DNA of 64,000 bases from Dryocola clanedunensis (GTDB lineage Bacteria > Pseudomonadota > Gammaproteobacteria > Enterobacterales > Enterobacteriaceae), in assembly GCF_025215155.1 (NCBI RefSeq), contig NZ_JALHAM010000119.1; one strand, written 5' to 3'. A model generated the notes under the pieces. That model was not told the origin of the DNA. It saw only the letters and a program-made list of their open reading frames with translations, and did not search any database. Of the stretch, positions 8,906-17,205 are shown one piece after another; the first letter of the stretch is position 1; each line of letters opens with the position of its first letter. The translations under genes and the position numbers were made by a program.

Positions 8906-10945
8906 ATGTCCGACAACCCGTTCTTCCACGCCAGCCTGTTACCGTACCAGGCACCGCGCTTCGACGAAATCAAAGACAGCCATTACCGTCCCGCTTTCGA
9001 TGAGGCTAAACGCCTTAAGCTCGCTGAAGTGGCCCTGATCGCGCAGGCCGGGGAAGCACCCACGTTCGAAAATACTATCCTGGCGCTGGAAAAAACGGGG
9101 TGGATGCTGTCCCGCGTGACCAGCGTCTTTTTCGCCATGACGGCGGCCCACACCAACGATTATCTGCAGCAGCTTGATGAAGAGTTTGCCAGCGAGCTGG
9201 CGGAGCTGGGCGATGAAATTCGTCTTAACGAAGCGTTGTTTGGCCGTATCGATGCGGTTTATCAGCAGCGTCATGATTTGCATCTGGACGGCGAGTCACT
9301 GCGCCTGACGGAGGTCATCTGGCAGCATTTCCAGCTGGCCGGAGCCACGCTCAACGTGCAACAAAAATCCCAGCTGAAATCACTCAATAAAGAAGCCGCG
9401 CAGCTCAGCAGCCAGTTTAATAACCGCCTGCATGCGGCGGGCAAGGCAGGCGGGCTGGTGCTTGATAAAGCCTCCCAGCTCGAGGGGCTAAGCAGCAGCG
9501 AAATCGCCGCGGCTAAACAGGCCGCCGAAGACAAGGGGCTGAAAGACCGCTGGCTGATCCCGCTGCTGAATTTCACCCAGCAGCCCGCGCTGCAATCGCT
9601 GAGCGACCGTCAGACCCGCGAAAAGCTATTCAAAGCCGGATGGGAACGCACGCAGCACGGCGACGGCAACGACACCCGTGCCATTGTGGCAAGGCTGGCG
9701 ACGCTGCGCGCGGAGCAGGCTCAGCTATTAGGTTTCGACAACTATGCGGCGTGGAAAATCGCCGACCAGATGGCGAAAACGCCGGATGCGGCGCTCGATT
9801 TTATGCGCAATATCGTGCCAGCCGCCACGTCGCGAGCACAACGTGAACTTGCGGACATCCAGCAGATAATCGATGAACAGCAGAGTGGTTTTGAAGCGCA
9901 GGTCTGGGACTGGGCATTTTACGCCGAGCAGGTGCGAAGGGCGAAGTACGACCTCGACGAAGCGCAGATCAAACCCTACTTCGAACTGAACGGCGTGCTG
10001 GACAACGGCATGTTCTGGGCGGCGAGCAAACTGTTCGGCCTGAAATTTGTTGAACGCTTTGATATCCCGACTTATCACCCGGACGTGCGCGTGTGGGAAA
10101 TCTTCGATAAGGACGGGCGCGGCATGGCGCTGTTCTACGGCGATTACTTTGCGCGGGACAGCAAAGGCGGCGGCGCCTGGATGGGGAATTTTGTTGAGCA
10201 GTCGACGCTGTTTGAAAACGATCCGGTGATTTACAACGTTTGCAACTACGTAAAACCCGCCGCTGGCGAACCCGCGCTAATCTCCTGGGACGACGTGGTG
10301 ACGCTGTTCCATGAGTTTGGCCACACGCTGCACGGCCTGTTTGCCAGCCAGCGCTACGCCACGTTGTCCGGCACCAATACGCCGCGTGATTTTGTCGAGT
10401 TTCCATCACAAATTAACGAGCACTGGGCAAGCCAGCCGGAAGTTTTCGCCAACTACGCGCGCCATTATCTGACCGGCGAGCCAATGCCTGAAGCACTGCG
10501 CGAAAAGCTCTTTAAAGCCGCGCAGTTCAACAAGGGCTACGACATGACGGAACTGCTGGCCGCCGCGCTGCTGGATATGAACTGGCACAGCCTGCAGCCG
10601 GGAACGGATGTTTCAGACGTGGCGCAGTTTGAAAGCGGCGCGCTGGAAAGCGAGAGGATAAATCTGGCCGCGGTGCCACCGCGCTATCGCAGCAGCTACT
10701 TCGCCCATATCTTCGGCGGCGGCTATGCGGCGGGATATTACGCCTATATATGGACGCAGATGCTGGCGGACGACGGCTACCAGTGGTTTGTGGAGCAGGG
10801 CGGATTAACGACGGAGAACGGCCAGCGCTTCCGCGAGGCGATTTTGTCGCGCGGCAACAGCAGCGATCTGGCGCAGCTCTATCGCGACTGGCGAGGACAC
10901 GATCCCTATAGCGAACCGATGCTGAAGAACCGCGGCCTGGCTTAA
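8906..10945 (+). CDS. dcp: Peptidyl-dipeptidase Dcp (M3 zinc metallopeptidase)
   Basis: A 679-residue M3-family enzyme that removes dipeptides from the C-terminus of peptides. The zinc site FHEFGHTLHG (HExxH) lies near residue 470 and the third ligand region follows (EFPSQINEHW). The C-terminal HIFGGGYAAGYYAYIW substrate loop matches Dcp/OpdA enzymes. There is no signal peptide. Translation starts at an ATG preceded by CCGGGGGCC, a modest ribosome site. It is monocistronic and flanked by REP units. In E. coli it is the direct neighbour of ydfG. Confidence 0.95.
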   Translation: MSDNPFFHASLLPYQAPRFDEIKDSHYRPAFDEAKRLKLAEVALIAQAGEAPTFENTILALEKTGWMLSRVTSVFFAMTAAHTNDYLQQLDEEFASELAELGDEIRLNEALFGRIDAVYQQRHDLHLDGESLRLTEVIWQHFQLAGATLNVQQKSQLKSLNKEAAQLSSQFNNRLHAAGKAGGLVLDKASQLEGLSSSEIAAAKQAAEDKGLKDRWLIPLLNFTQQPALQSLSDRQTREKLFKAGWERTQHGDGNDTRAIVARLATLRAEQAQLLGFDNYAAWKIADQMAKTPDAALDFMRNIVPAATSRAQRELADIQQIIDEQQSGFEAQVWDWAFYAEQVRRAKYDLDEAQIKPYFELNGVLDNGMFWAASKLFGLKFVERFDIPTYHPDVRVWEIFDKDGRGMALFYGDYFARDSKGGGAWMGNFVEQSTLFENDPVIYNVCNYVKPAAGEPALISWDDVVTLFHEFGHTLHGLFASQRYATLSGTNTPRDFVEFPSQINEHWASQPEVFANYARHYLTGEPMPEALREKLFKAAQFNKGYDMTELLAAALLDMNWHSLQPGTDVSDVAQFESGALESERINLAAVPPRYRSSYFAHIFGGGYAAGYYAYIWTQMLADDGYQWFVEQGGLTTENGQRFREAILSRGNSSDLAQLYRDWRGHDPYSEPMLKNRGLA

Positions 10946-10950
10946 CAAGA

Positions 10951-11030
10951 TTGGATGACGCTGGCGCTTATCTACCCTACAACTGGTTTAACAAGGGGGG
11001 ATGACGCTTGAGCTTATTCACCCCTATGAT
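10951..11030. repeat. Two tandem REP-like units
   Basis: Two same-orientation copies: TTGGATGACGCTGGCGCTTATCTACCCTAC (10951-10980) and GGGGGATGACGCTTGAGCTTATTCACCCC (10996-11024). They fill most of the gap between dcp and the next small gene. Both are imperfect, as expected of ageing copies. Confidence 0.55.
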
Positions 11031-11102
11031 TGGTGGTTTTTTGAGCTGGCTATTTATGCTACAATCACTGCCGGTTTCACAACGAACATATTGAGGATTG
11101 CA

Positions 11103-11291
11103 ATGAATACCAAAACCAGCCCGGCCACGCTTGCGTTTGAATTTCTCCGTCGCGAAGCAGAAAACCTGACTCCGGCCCAGTACCTGGTCAAGTTCAACCA
11201 GCTAAAGCTTGAGTTTGCGGACCTGATGGAGCTGACGTCTCTTGAACTGCGCGAAGAGATTTCCCACGCATACAGCCTGGGTATTCATTGA
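11103..11291 (+). CDS. Small conserved-looking protein of unknown function (62 aa)
   Basis: I do not recognise this protein. It is 62 residues, soluble, with no signal peptide or membrane segment, and looks largely alpha-helical (TLAFEFLRREAENLTPAQYL, then a run of Leu and Glu: MELTSLELREEISHAY). The ATG at 11103 follows TTGAGGATTGCA, a good ribosome site; the upstream extension to 11001 is REP sequence and is rejected. A strong terminator lies 20 bp past the stop, so this is a stand-alone transcription unit and very likely a real gene. Confidence 0.7.
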   Translation: MNTKTSPATLAFEFLRREAENLTPAQYLVKFNQLKLEFADLMELTSLELREEISHAYSLGIH

Positions 11292-11310
11292 TTCCTGAGC
11301 TCCTGTTGTC

Positions 11311-11342
11311 AAAAAGCCACCGTCTGAGACGGTGGCTTTTTA
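11311..11342 (+). terminator. Rho-independent terminator
   Basis: AAAAAGCCACCGTC-TGA-GACGGTGGCTTTTT is a perfect 14-bp inverted repeat including its A and T tracts, so it can work on both strands. It ends the 62-residue gene and may also stop transcription of the CsbD/ElaB-like gene from the other side. Confidence 0.9.
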
Positions 11343-11379
11343 ATTTATTGCTTATGAACTATCGGCAAACAGAGTGCGG

Positions 11380-11628
11380 TTATTTACGGCCTAATAAAAA
11401 GCCAATTACCACGCCAATCGCGCCAGCGACGGCTAAGCCACCCAGGGGATTAGAGGAAACCTGATCGCGAACGGTATCGGCGGCATCCCTGACGGCGTAG
11501 CTGGCCTGCGAGGCATATTTCTTCGCCGCACCTGCCGCAGCATGGTCCGGGCGGTTAGTTTCGCGACCATAAATTTCCTGTGCTTTACCTGCTGCTTCGT
11601 TCAATTTATCTTCGGCTTTCTCAAACAT
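11380..11628 (-). CDS. CsbD/ElaB-like small protein with C-terminal membrane anchor
   Basis: An 82-residue protein. Its first third (MFEKAEDKLNEAAGKAQEIYG) resembles CsbD/YjbJ stress proteins. The last 25 residues form a glycine-rich hydrophobic helix ending GFLLGRK, the hallmark of the ElaB/YqjD/YgaM (DUF883) ribosome-associated membrane-anchored proteins. A helical region rich in Ala and Asp lies between. The start at 11628 is set by AAGGAG upstream. By analogy it is likely stationary-phase or stress-induced and tethered to the inner membrane; this is inference. Confidence 0.75.
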   Translation of the reverse strand: MFEKAEDKLNEAAGKAQEIYGRETNRPDHAAAGAAKKYASQASYAVRDAADTVRDQVSSNPLGGLAVAGAIGVVIGFLLGRK

Positions 11629-11714
11629 GTCGGACTCCTTAGGTGTGTGTTCACCATTGAGTATAGACAAAGCCCGGAACCTGCCAGCCGCTTTAGGAAT
11701 GTTCACCGTCTGGT

Positions 11715-12581
11715 TCAGGCCTGCTGCGCCCGCAGCTGGTCAATCATCCAGCGTCCCGCCGCCCCCGGCGGCACCTTATTGGACCACATGACATCCACGT
11801 CAATGCGTTGCGGCCAGCCCGCCACCGGCAGCTCCTTCAGAACGTCGTGACCAAACTGCTGGACAAGCCAGCGCGGTAATATTCCCCAGCCGAAGCCCTG
11901 CTCCGCCATCTCCAGCAGCATCAGTAGGGAGGGAGACGACCATGACGGGCCGCCGCCCGTCTGCCGCGTTGGATCCTTATAGGTTTTCAGGCACAGCTGG
12001 CGCACGGTATGCAGCTGGTCCAGCTCCACGGCTGGCAGCCGCGCAAGTTCATGCTGCCTGTGCAGAAAAATCGACATATCGGCGCCAACCTGCAAACGCG
12101 CAACGGTGACATCCACCGGATACCGCTCCTGCACGCGCAGCACGCCAACGTGGGCGCGCCCGGACTGAATGAGATCGATAACGTCTTCGTCTTCGGCAAT
12201 CAGGCACTCGAACTCAATATCCGGAAATTTTTCGGAGAAGCGCTTGAGGATCGATTCATGATGGGCGGTTTGCCAGACGTCGGAAAGCACAAAGCTCAGG
12301 CGAGGTTCGATATTGCCCGCCAGCCTTACCGACACTTCATCCAGCCGTTCGCTGGCGGCAATGATCGACTGCACATAGGGCAGCACGCGGTGACCCTGCG
12401 CGGTAAGCTGCGGCTGGCGGCTGCTGCGGTCAAACAGCGTAATCCCCAAATCCGCCTCGAGATTAGCGATAGCGTTACTGATGGTGGACTGGCTTTTGCG
12501 CAGCTTGCGGGCGGCAGCGGAGAAAGATCCGGTTTCTACAGCCTGCAGGAATGCCTCAAGAGACTCGGGGGAGAAGTGCAT
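11715..12581 (-). CDS. LysR-family transcriptional regulator, divergent from a PACE efflux gene
   Basis: A 288-residue LysR regulator with an N-terminal winged HTH (residues about 1-60; GSFSAAARKLRKSQSTISNAI) and a periplasmic-binding-like effector domain (about 90-288). It is transcribed away from the PACE transporter gene across a 90-bp gap, the usual layout for a LysR protein controlling its neighbour. The arrangement is like AceR-aceI of Acinetobacter, where AceR activates aceI in response to chlorhexidine or polyamines. The ligand here cannot be read from sequence. Confidence 0.85.
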   Translation of the reverse strand: MHFSPESLEAFLQAVETGSFSAAARKLRKSQSTISNAIANLEADLGITLFDRSSRQPQLTAQGHRVLPYVQSIIAASERLDEVSVRLAGNIEPRLSFVLSDVWQTAHHESILKRFSEKFPDIEFECLIAEDEDVIDLIQSGRAHVGVLRVQERYPVDVTVARLQVGADMSIFLHRQHELARLPAVELDQLHTVRQLCLKTYKDPTRQTGGGPSWSSPSLLMLLEMAEQGFGWGILPRWLVQQFGHDVLKELPVAGWPQRIDVDVMWSNKVPPGAAGRWMIDQLRAQQA

Positions 12582-12671
12582 TATCTATCGCTTTTATCGA
12601 TGGCTATTCATTTCATTCTATCAGGAATTACGATGAGAATAGGGCGCAAGGCAACACACCGGAGTTATTTT

Positions 12672-13106
12672 ATGCATTCTCAAAAAAGATCTTTCGCTGA
12701 GCGCGTGCTGCACGCGGTCGGCTTCGAAGTCATCGCCATCTGTATCTCGGCCCCGGCCGCCGCCTGGCTGATGAACAAACCTATTTTCCAGATGGGAGCG
12801 CTGGCCGTCATGCTGGCAACCGTTGCGATGATCTGGAATATCATCTACAACACCGGCTTCGACAAATTCTTCCCGGTCGGCCAGCCGCGTCGTCTGCCGC
12901 TGCGTATTGCCCATGCGCTTGGCTTCGAAGGCGGCTTTATTTTAATCGGCCTGCCGCTGGCGGCGTGGATGCTGGACGTCACTTTACTGAAAGCATTTAT
13001 GGTGGAGATTGGCTTCTTCCTGTTTTTCCTGCCGTACACGGTTGTCTATAACTGGTGCTACGACGCCCTGCGTAACCGTCGCCTGCAGTACCTGGCGAGC
13101 AGATAA
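12672..13106 (+). CDS. PACE-family multidrug/biocide efflux transporter
   Basis: A 144-residue membrane protein made of two tandem bacterial transmembrane pair (BTP) domains, giving four helices. Each repeat starts with the same signature: ERVLHAVGFE near residue 10 and LRIAHALGFEGG near residue 80; the Glu residues match the essential acidic residue of the family. PACE proteins (AceI type) export chlorhexidine, acriflavine and short-chain diamines using the proton gradient. The ATG at 12672 follows CCGGAG. A GC-rich hairpin lies downstream. Confidence 0.88.
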   Translation: MHSQKRSFAERVLHAVGFEVIAICISAPAAAWLMNKPIFQMGALAVMLATVAMIWNIIYNTGFDKFFPVGQPRRLPLRIAHALGFEGGFILIGLPLAAWMLDVTLLKAFMVEIGFFLFFLPYTVVYNWCYDALRNRRLQYLASR

Positions 13107-13113
13107 TCATCAG

Positions 13114-13134
13114 GCTGCCCTGCTAAAGGGCAGC
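13114..13134. terminator. Hairpin between convergent genes
   Basis: GCTGCCCT-GCTAA-AGGGCAGC, an 8-bp stem in the 37-bp gap between the PACE gene and tam. No strong T tract follows on either side, so it may be a weak bidirectional terminator. Confidence 0.55.
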
Positions 13135-13143
13135 TTCGTCAGC

Positions 13144-13899
13144 CTAAGTTTTACGGGCAATAATAAACAGGCGCGGGAAGAGCATCAGCACGTTGCCGTC
13201 CTTCTGCACCGGGTAAGCCTGTTGCAGCAGGTGGTGATAGCGCTCCAGAAACGCCTTCTGCTGTATGGCGTCCAGGTTGGCCAGGTAAGGTCGCAGACCG
13301 GTAGAACTTAGCCAGTCGATAATCGCCTGATGCGACGGCATGACGTGGAAATAGGTCGTGCGCCAGAGATCCACGCGGCAGCCCGCTTCGGTCAGCAGAT
13401 CGTAATATTCGTTGGCCTCCAGTAACGCCTCACGTCCGGCAGGAGGGTTACCCAGTTCGCTGGCGACCTGGCGCATAAAGCCGTGCGTCGGCTCCTGCCA
13501 GTTATCCGGCATCTGCACGGCCAGTACGCCACTTTCCGCCAGCTGTTCTGCCAGATGAGGGAACAGGTTGCGATGATCCCCCAGCCACTGCAACGAGGCG
13601 TTGGCGTAAATCACGTCCTGCTTTTCTTCCGGCTGCCACCGGGAAATATCTGCCTGCTCAAATTTACAGCCAGGCAAGGCGGCAGAGGCTTTTTCAAGCA
13701 TGGCGGGGGAGTTGTCTAAACCGATCACCTGAGAATCGGGCCACAGTTCATGCAGCAGCGCGGTGCTGTTACCCGGGCCGCAGCCTAGATCGGAAATCCG
13801 CTTTGCAAATGGGTGGTTAATACGCGCGGCCAGTTCGGCGGCCGGGCGGGTGCGTTCTGCCTCAAACTGCAGATAAAGTGCCGGGTTCCAGTCCTGCAT
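13144..13899 (-). CDS. tam: Trans-aconitate 2-methyltransferase
   Basis: A 251-residue class I SAM-dependent methyltransferase. Motif I is SDLGCGPGNSTALL near residue 35, with the acidic ribose-binding residue in GLDNSPAM. The protein matches E. coli Tam along its whole length (DWNPxLYLxFxAERxRPA, MPDNWxEPTH, PSHQAIIDW). The enzyme methylates trans-aconitate, a toxic by-product of the aconitase step, to its monomethyl ester. It stands alone between the convergent PACE gene and a toxin-antitoxin pair. Confidence 0.93.
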   Translation of the reverse strand: MQDWNPALYLQFEAERTRPAAELAARINHPFAKRISDLGCGPGNSTALLHELWPDSQVIGLDNSPAMLEKASAALPGCKFEQADISRWQPEEKQDVIYANASLQWLGDHRNLFPHLAEQLAESGVLAVQMPDNWQEPTHGFMRQVASELGNPPAGREALLEANEYYDLLTEAGCRVDLWRTTYFHVMPSHQAIIDWLSSTGLRPYLANLDAIQQKAFLERYHHLLQQAYPVQKDGNVLMLFPRLFIIARKT

Positions 13900-14038
13900 G
13901 CTTCTCTCCTCGGGCTAAAATTGCCCTAAGCATAGCCGCAAATGCTGTTAGCCGGCGACTCGTCGCTCCCGCAAAACGCGGTAATGTGATGTAAATATTG
14001 TGGTATGAAACGTCTTGCGTATGGGCCTGCTGGCCTGA

Positions 14039-14371
14039 TCAAGGTTGGATCAGTCTCTTAAACAAGAGCTGTTTGATATCCTGGCGCTGGGCAAGGACGG
14101 TATGGACCGTGAGGAGATTATTATCGACCGAATAAATAACCCGATATCCCTGTTCGGTATTACATTCACGATACTTTGCGCAGCCAAGATTCAACAGTTC
14201 CGGGCAAATCTGGCTACCAAGTGGAAATTCACGGGCTTTTGATTCGAAGACTGCAAGCGTTTCAGAAATGATCTTTAAATCACCACCGGTGATTTGCAGA
14301 AAACTGGCAATCGTCCTTAGCGTCTCTTTTGCTGTCCTGGTGTACTCAATAACAATCTTCTTACTGTCCAT
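14039..14371 (-). CDS. RelE/ParE-superfamily toxin
   Basis: A 110-residue protein of the RelE/ParE fold: an N-terminal strand and helices (IEYTRTAKETLRTIASFL), then a beta sheet with the pattern CxxYRE...GYRVIYSVDNNLLTVHTVLAQRQDI typical of ParE-like toxins. It lies 15 bp downstream of a Phd/YefM-type antitoxin gene in the same direction. Its base composition is more AT-rich than neighbouring genes, consistent with acquisition. Whether it cleaves mRNA or poisons gyrase is not decided by sequence. Confidence 0.82.
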   Translation of the reverse strand: MDSKKIVIEYTRTAKETLRTIASFLQITGGDLKIISETLAVFESKAREFPLGSQICPELLNLGCAKYRECNTEQGYRVIYSVDNNLLTVHTVLAQRQDIKQLLFKRLIQP

Positions 14372-14386
14372 ATAAGATCCTGATTA

Positions 14387-14629
14387 TTATTTGTTAATGC
14401 CTAAATCTGCCAACAGTTCGTCTTTGGTGAAAACCTTGCCTTCGGCTTTGTCTTGTTCTGACAACGTCATCAGTTTGAGCAGGGCAATGGCGTTCTCACG
14501 TTCCTGCTGCACTTCCCAGGACTCGATAACGTAAGCAGGGATACCATTTTGCGTGACGAGGATAGGTTCGGAAACATCAAGAGATGCGGCATTTTTCTTA
14601 ACGTAGCTGATCGTTTCAATTCTCATCAT
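14387..14629 (-). CDS. Phd/YefM-family antitoxin
   Basis: An 80-residue protein with the Phd/YefM N-terminal DNA-binding core (ISYVKKNAASLDVSEPILVTQNGIPAYVIES), where the 'PILVTQNG.PAYVI' strand pattern is diagnostic. The C-terminal tail (EQDKAEGKVFTKDELLADLG) is likely the toxin-binding segment. AGGAG precedes two consecutive ATG codons (14629 and 14626), so the start is uncertain by one residue. It is first in the operon with the ParE-like toxin and should autorepress it with the toxin. Confidence 0.82.
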   Translation of the reverse strand: MMRIETISYVKKNAASLDVSEPILVTQNGIPAYVIESWEVQQERENAIALLKLMTLSEQDKAEGKVFTKDELLADLGINK

Positions 14630-14743
14630 CACTCTCCTTAAAACGAATGAAGGACTAAATATAGACTTTATTTAGACCTTCATCAAGCAGGGCAATCGTT
14701 GCCGATGGATGACTCGTCGTTCATCCATCCTGCAGATTTGCCC

Positions 14744-17002
14744 TTACTTCTCCTTCTTCCCGTTCAGGTTCAGCGTTGGCGTCTCGTTAAAGAAGTTCCA
14801 CGGCTTCAGCAGCGCGTGAACCCATTCCGTTGGCATGACTGGCCACTCCTCGGCGCGGGCAACGTGGGTGGTGCCAGTAGTCATCCAGACCACATCATCG
14901 CTGTCGTTTAGCGTCTGGTTGTCCTTTGTGTACTGGCCCAGGCCGGTGTCGTGCGCCGAACGATTCGGGTATTTCCCTTCCGGGTAGCGTTCGTCCTGGC
15001 TGTAACGCGTCACCCACAGCTGCCTGTCCATAAAGCTCAGGCGATGATAAATCCACTCGTCAGGGGCAAACTTCGCGCCCGTCGCCACCGGATGCGTGCC
15101 GCCTGCGTAGGGGATAATCTGGTAGGAAACCGGGTTGCCCATTTTGTTCTCTTTCGTGGTGTTACTCAGCAGGCGGATGGTGCTGGGATCGAATTTTTGT
15201 GCGGCTTCCTGCTCGCTATTTATGTCGTACTGCTTGATTTGCATGGTGCTGGTGCGCGGGCCACCGGCGGTATTGGGTTTGACTTCCGGGTCCAGCGCCA
15301 CCAGCTTGTTATTCTCGCCGTCCACGTCCAGATCCAGACGGAAGTTATAGATGTGCTGGTGGGTGGTGCCGACGATATTATGGTCGATCAGCGTGCCGTA
15401 CTTCGTGTCATCTTTGGCGGTGGCATCATGCATGGTTTTTGCCTTCACGCCTTTCACCGCTTCAATCCCCGTCGCCCCGGCGTCAATACCGATGGTGCCG
15501 TTCTGGTGGAAGACCCAGTCGAAGATATAGTCGTAGTTGCCCACGGTGCTTATCCAGCGTACGACCAGCTCGCGGCGCTCGGTGCTGACGTTCGGCTGGC
15601 CCATCTCCTGATGCTTATATTCCGGCCCGGCGTAGCGCTCGAAGATGGCGATGGCGTGCGGGATGGTCGTCGGTTTGCCCGTGTAATCGGCGATGGTTTC
15701 ATCGAGCAGCACGGCGTTGCCCGGCGCATCTTTGCCGCGCGCGACAGGTGAAGTCAGCGTCCCCATGCCGTAATCACCGGCATCCAGATACGCCTTAAAA
15801 TACCAGCCCACGTCCGGGTCGCCGTAGGGCACGATCATGCCGCCGAGCGAGCCTTCGTACATGATTTTGCGTTTCGTACCGCTATCGTTATAGGTCACGG
15901 TGGACAGAATCGGCCCAACGCGGGAGTTAAGGCGCAGGTGGAAGTCCCAGTTCTGCCAGTGAACGGTATCGCCGGTGATGGTGTAGTTTTTCCCTTCCGG
16001 CTCGATAATCTCCAGCGGTTTGATGTCCGGCGCCTTGCGGTCACGTCCGTCGAACGGGCGCGGATTCATCGGCACCGGGATCACCGGGCCTTCCTCAATT
16101 TTGATGATTTTCTTCGTTTCCAGATCGACAACCGCCACCAGATTTTCAATCGGGTGCGCCCAGTAGTTTCCGTCGCCGGTATTCAGATAGCTCACCACTT
16201 TCAGCAGCCGCTGATCCTGCTTCAGCCCATCTTTACCGTCGAAGTAGCCAACGGTAAGCGGCGTCGTCATCACTTTAGTGGGATCGTCCACGCCATGTTT
16301 TTTTAGCGCTTCGGCAAACTCTTTACTGCCGTTGATGATGGACTGCACGGTGGCGAAATCATCCAGCAGCACCATGCCGTGCGCGTCCTTAATCGGCTGC
16401 CAGGAGAGCACTTTACCGGCATCCAAATCTACCGTGCTTTCAATGATATGCATTCCATCGAGCATGATAACGTCCGCAGTACGCGGGGCAGTGACCGGCG
16501 TGCCATCCATGACAAATTTCCAGACCTGCTCTTTAGGCGGCTCGTGCAGGGAGATCTCGGTAAAGCGAATCCCTGGTTTAAAGTCAGGGGCAGCCTGAAC
16601 GATGGATACCGCTTTTTCAATTTCGGTGGAAGTCAGGGAGTTCAGCGGATGCGGCTTCTTCTCCACGGCGAACGTCTGATCCAGCCCCGACTGGAAGACT
16701 TCATTAATAAACCCGTCCGAGATATACGCGGTCTTGTTTTTAAAGATCACCGGCACCTGCAGCTGCAGCGTTTTGCCATTCACGATGGCGGATTTGGCGT
16801 TCGGTTTAACTTTTACATAAGCGCCATCTTTGGCGAGGGTAAACATCTGCGCGTAGTCATCCCACTGCACGTCCGCACCGAATTCCGTCAGGGTTTTCTC
16901 CATCGGCACCATATGGGCCTCGCCGCCGTGGGCAAAGGCCGCGGAGGAGGTCAGGAGGGCAATGGCTACAGCCAGCGCTTTCTTTCCAGTTGTCAAAGTC
17001 AT
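14744..17002 (-). CDS. tynA: Copper/TPQ primary-amine oxidase (tyramine/phenylethylamine oxidase)
   Basis: A 752-residue precursor. The signal peptide (TTGKKALAVAIALLTSSAAFA, cut before HGGEAHMVP) sends it to the periplasm. It oxidises phenylethylamine and tyramine to the aldehydes, releasing ammonia and hydrogen peroxide. The active-site tyrosine that becomes topaquinone is in TVGNYDYIFDW, and the copper ligands include the pair in GTTHQHIYNF. Near-identity to E. coli TynA runs from the signal cleavage site to LLKPWNFF. The start at 17002 gives a proper signal peptide; the frame continues to 17062 without a ribosome site. It sits beside paaZ as in E. coli, but feaB/feaR are not at this locus. 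Confidence 0.96.
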   Translation of the reverse strand: MTLTTGKKALAVAIALLTSSAAFAHGGEAHMVPMEKTLTEFGADVQWDDYAQMFTLAKDGAYVKVKPNAKSAIVNGKTLQLQVPVIFKNKTAYISDGFINEVFQSGLDQTFAVEKKPHPLNSLTSTEIEKAVSIVQAAPDFKPGIRFTEISLHEPPKEQVWKFVMDGTPVTAPRTADVIMLDGMHIIESTVDLDAGKVLSWQPIKDAHGMVLLDDFATVQSIINGSKEFAEALKKHGVDDPTKVMTTPLTVGYFDGKDGLKQDQRLLKVVSYLNTGDGNYWAHPIENLVAVVDLETKKIIKIEEGPVIPVPMNPRPFDGRDRKAPDIKPLEIIEPEGKNYTITGDTVHWQNWDFHLRLNSRVGPILSTVTYNDSGTKRKIMYEGSLGGMIVPYGDPDVGWYFKAYLDAGDYGMGTLTSPVARGKDAPGNAVLLDETIADYTGKPTTIPHAIAIFERYAGPEYKHQEMGQPNVSTERRELVVRWISTVGNYDYIFDWVFHQNGTIGIDAGATGIEAVKGVKAKTMHDATAKDDTKYGTLIDHNIVGTTHQHIYNFRLDLDVDGENNKLVALDPEVKPNTAGGPRTSTMQIKQYDINSEQEAAQKFDPSTIRLLSNTTKENKMGNPVSYQIIPYAGGTHPVATGAKFAPDEWIYHRLSFMDRQLWVTRYSQDERYPEGKYPNRSAHDTGLGQYTKDNQTLNDSDDVVWMTTGTTHVARAEEWPVMPTEWVHALLKPWNFFNETPTLNLNGKKEK

Positions 17003-17129
17003 GCAGGTCTCACTTTTAGCGTTTGTTGTTGTGTGCTTGCTGGACGGGACTGAATTCAACATAACAACTTCTCAGGCGGGATATATTGTGCTGCTTGCCA
17101 ACCTCTTTGCTGGTTTTGCCAATTTTCAC

Positions 17130-17204
17130 GGTGGATGACGCTATTGCTTATCGCCCCTACGTTTACGGAGCCGTAGGCCGGATAAGCGCAGCGCCATCCG
17201 GCAC
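17130..17204. repeat. Pair of facing REP units (BIME) between paaZ and tynA
   Basis: GGTGGATGACGC...GCTTATCGCCCC (17130-17158) is followed by the reverse-oriented GGCCGGATAAGCG...GCGCCATCCGGC (17176-17202). Opposed REP units form a bacterial interspersed mosaic element and separate the two co-oriented genes. Confidence 0.7.
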
Positions 17205-17205
17205 G

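Noticed and set aside
12009..12671. N-terminal extension of the PACE frame by 221 codons
   Set aside because: The extension runs antisense through the LysR gene. The ribosome site and family length fit the ATG at 12672.
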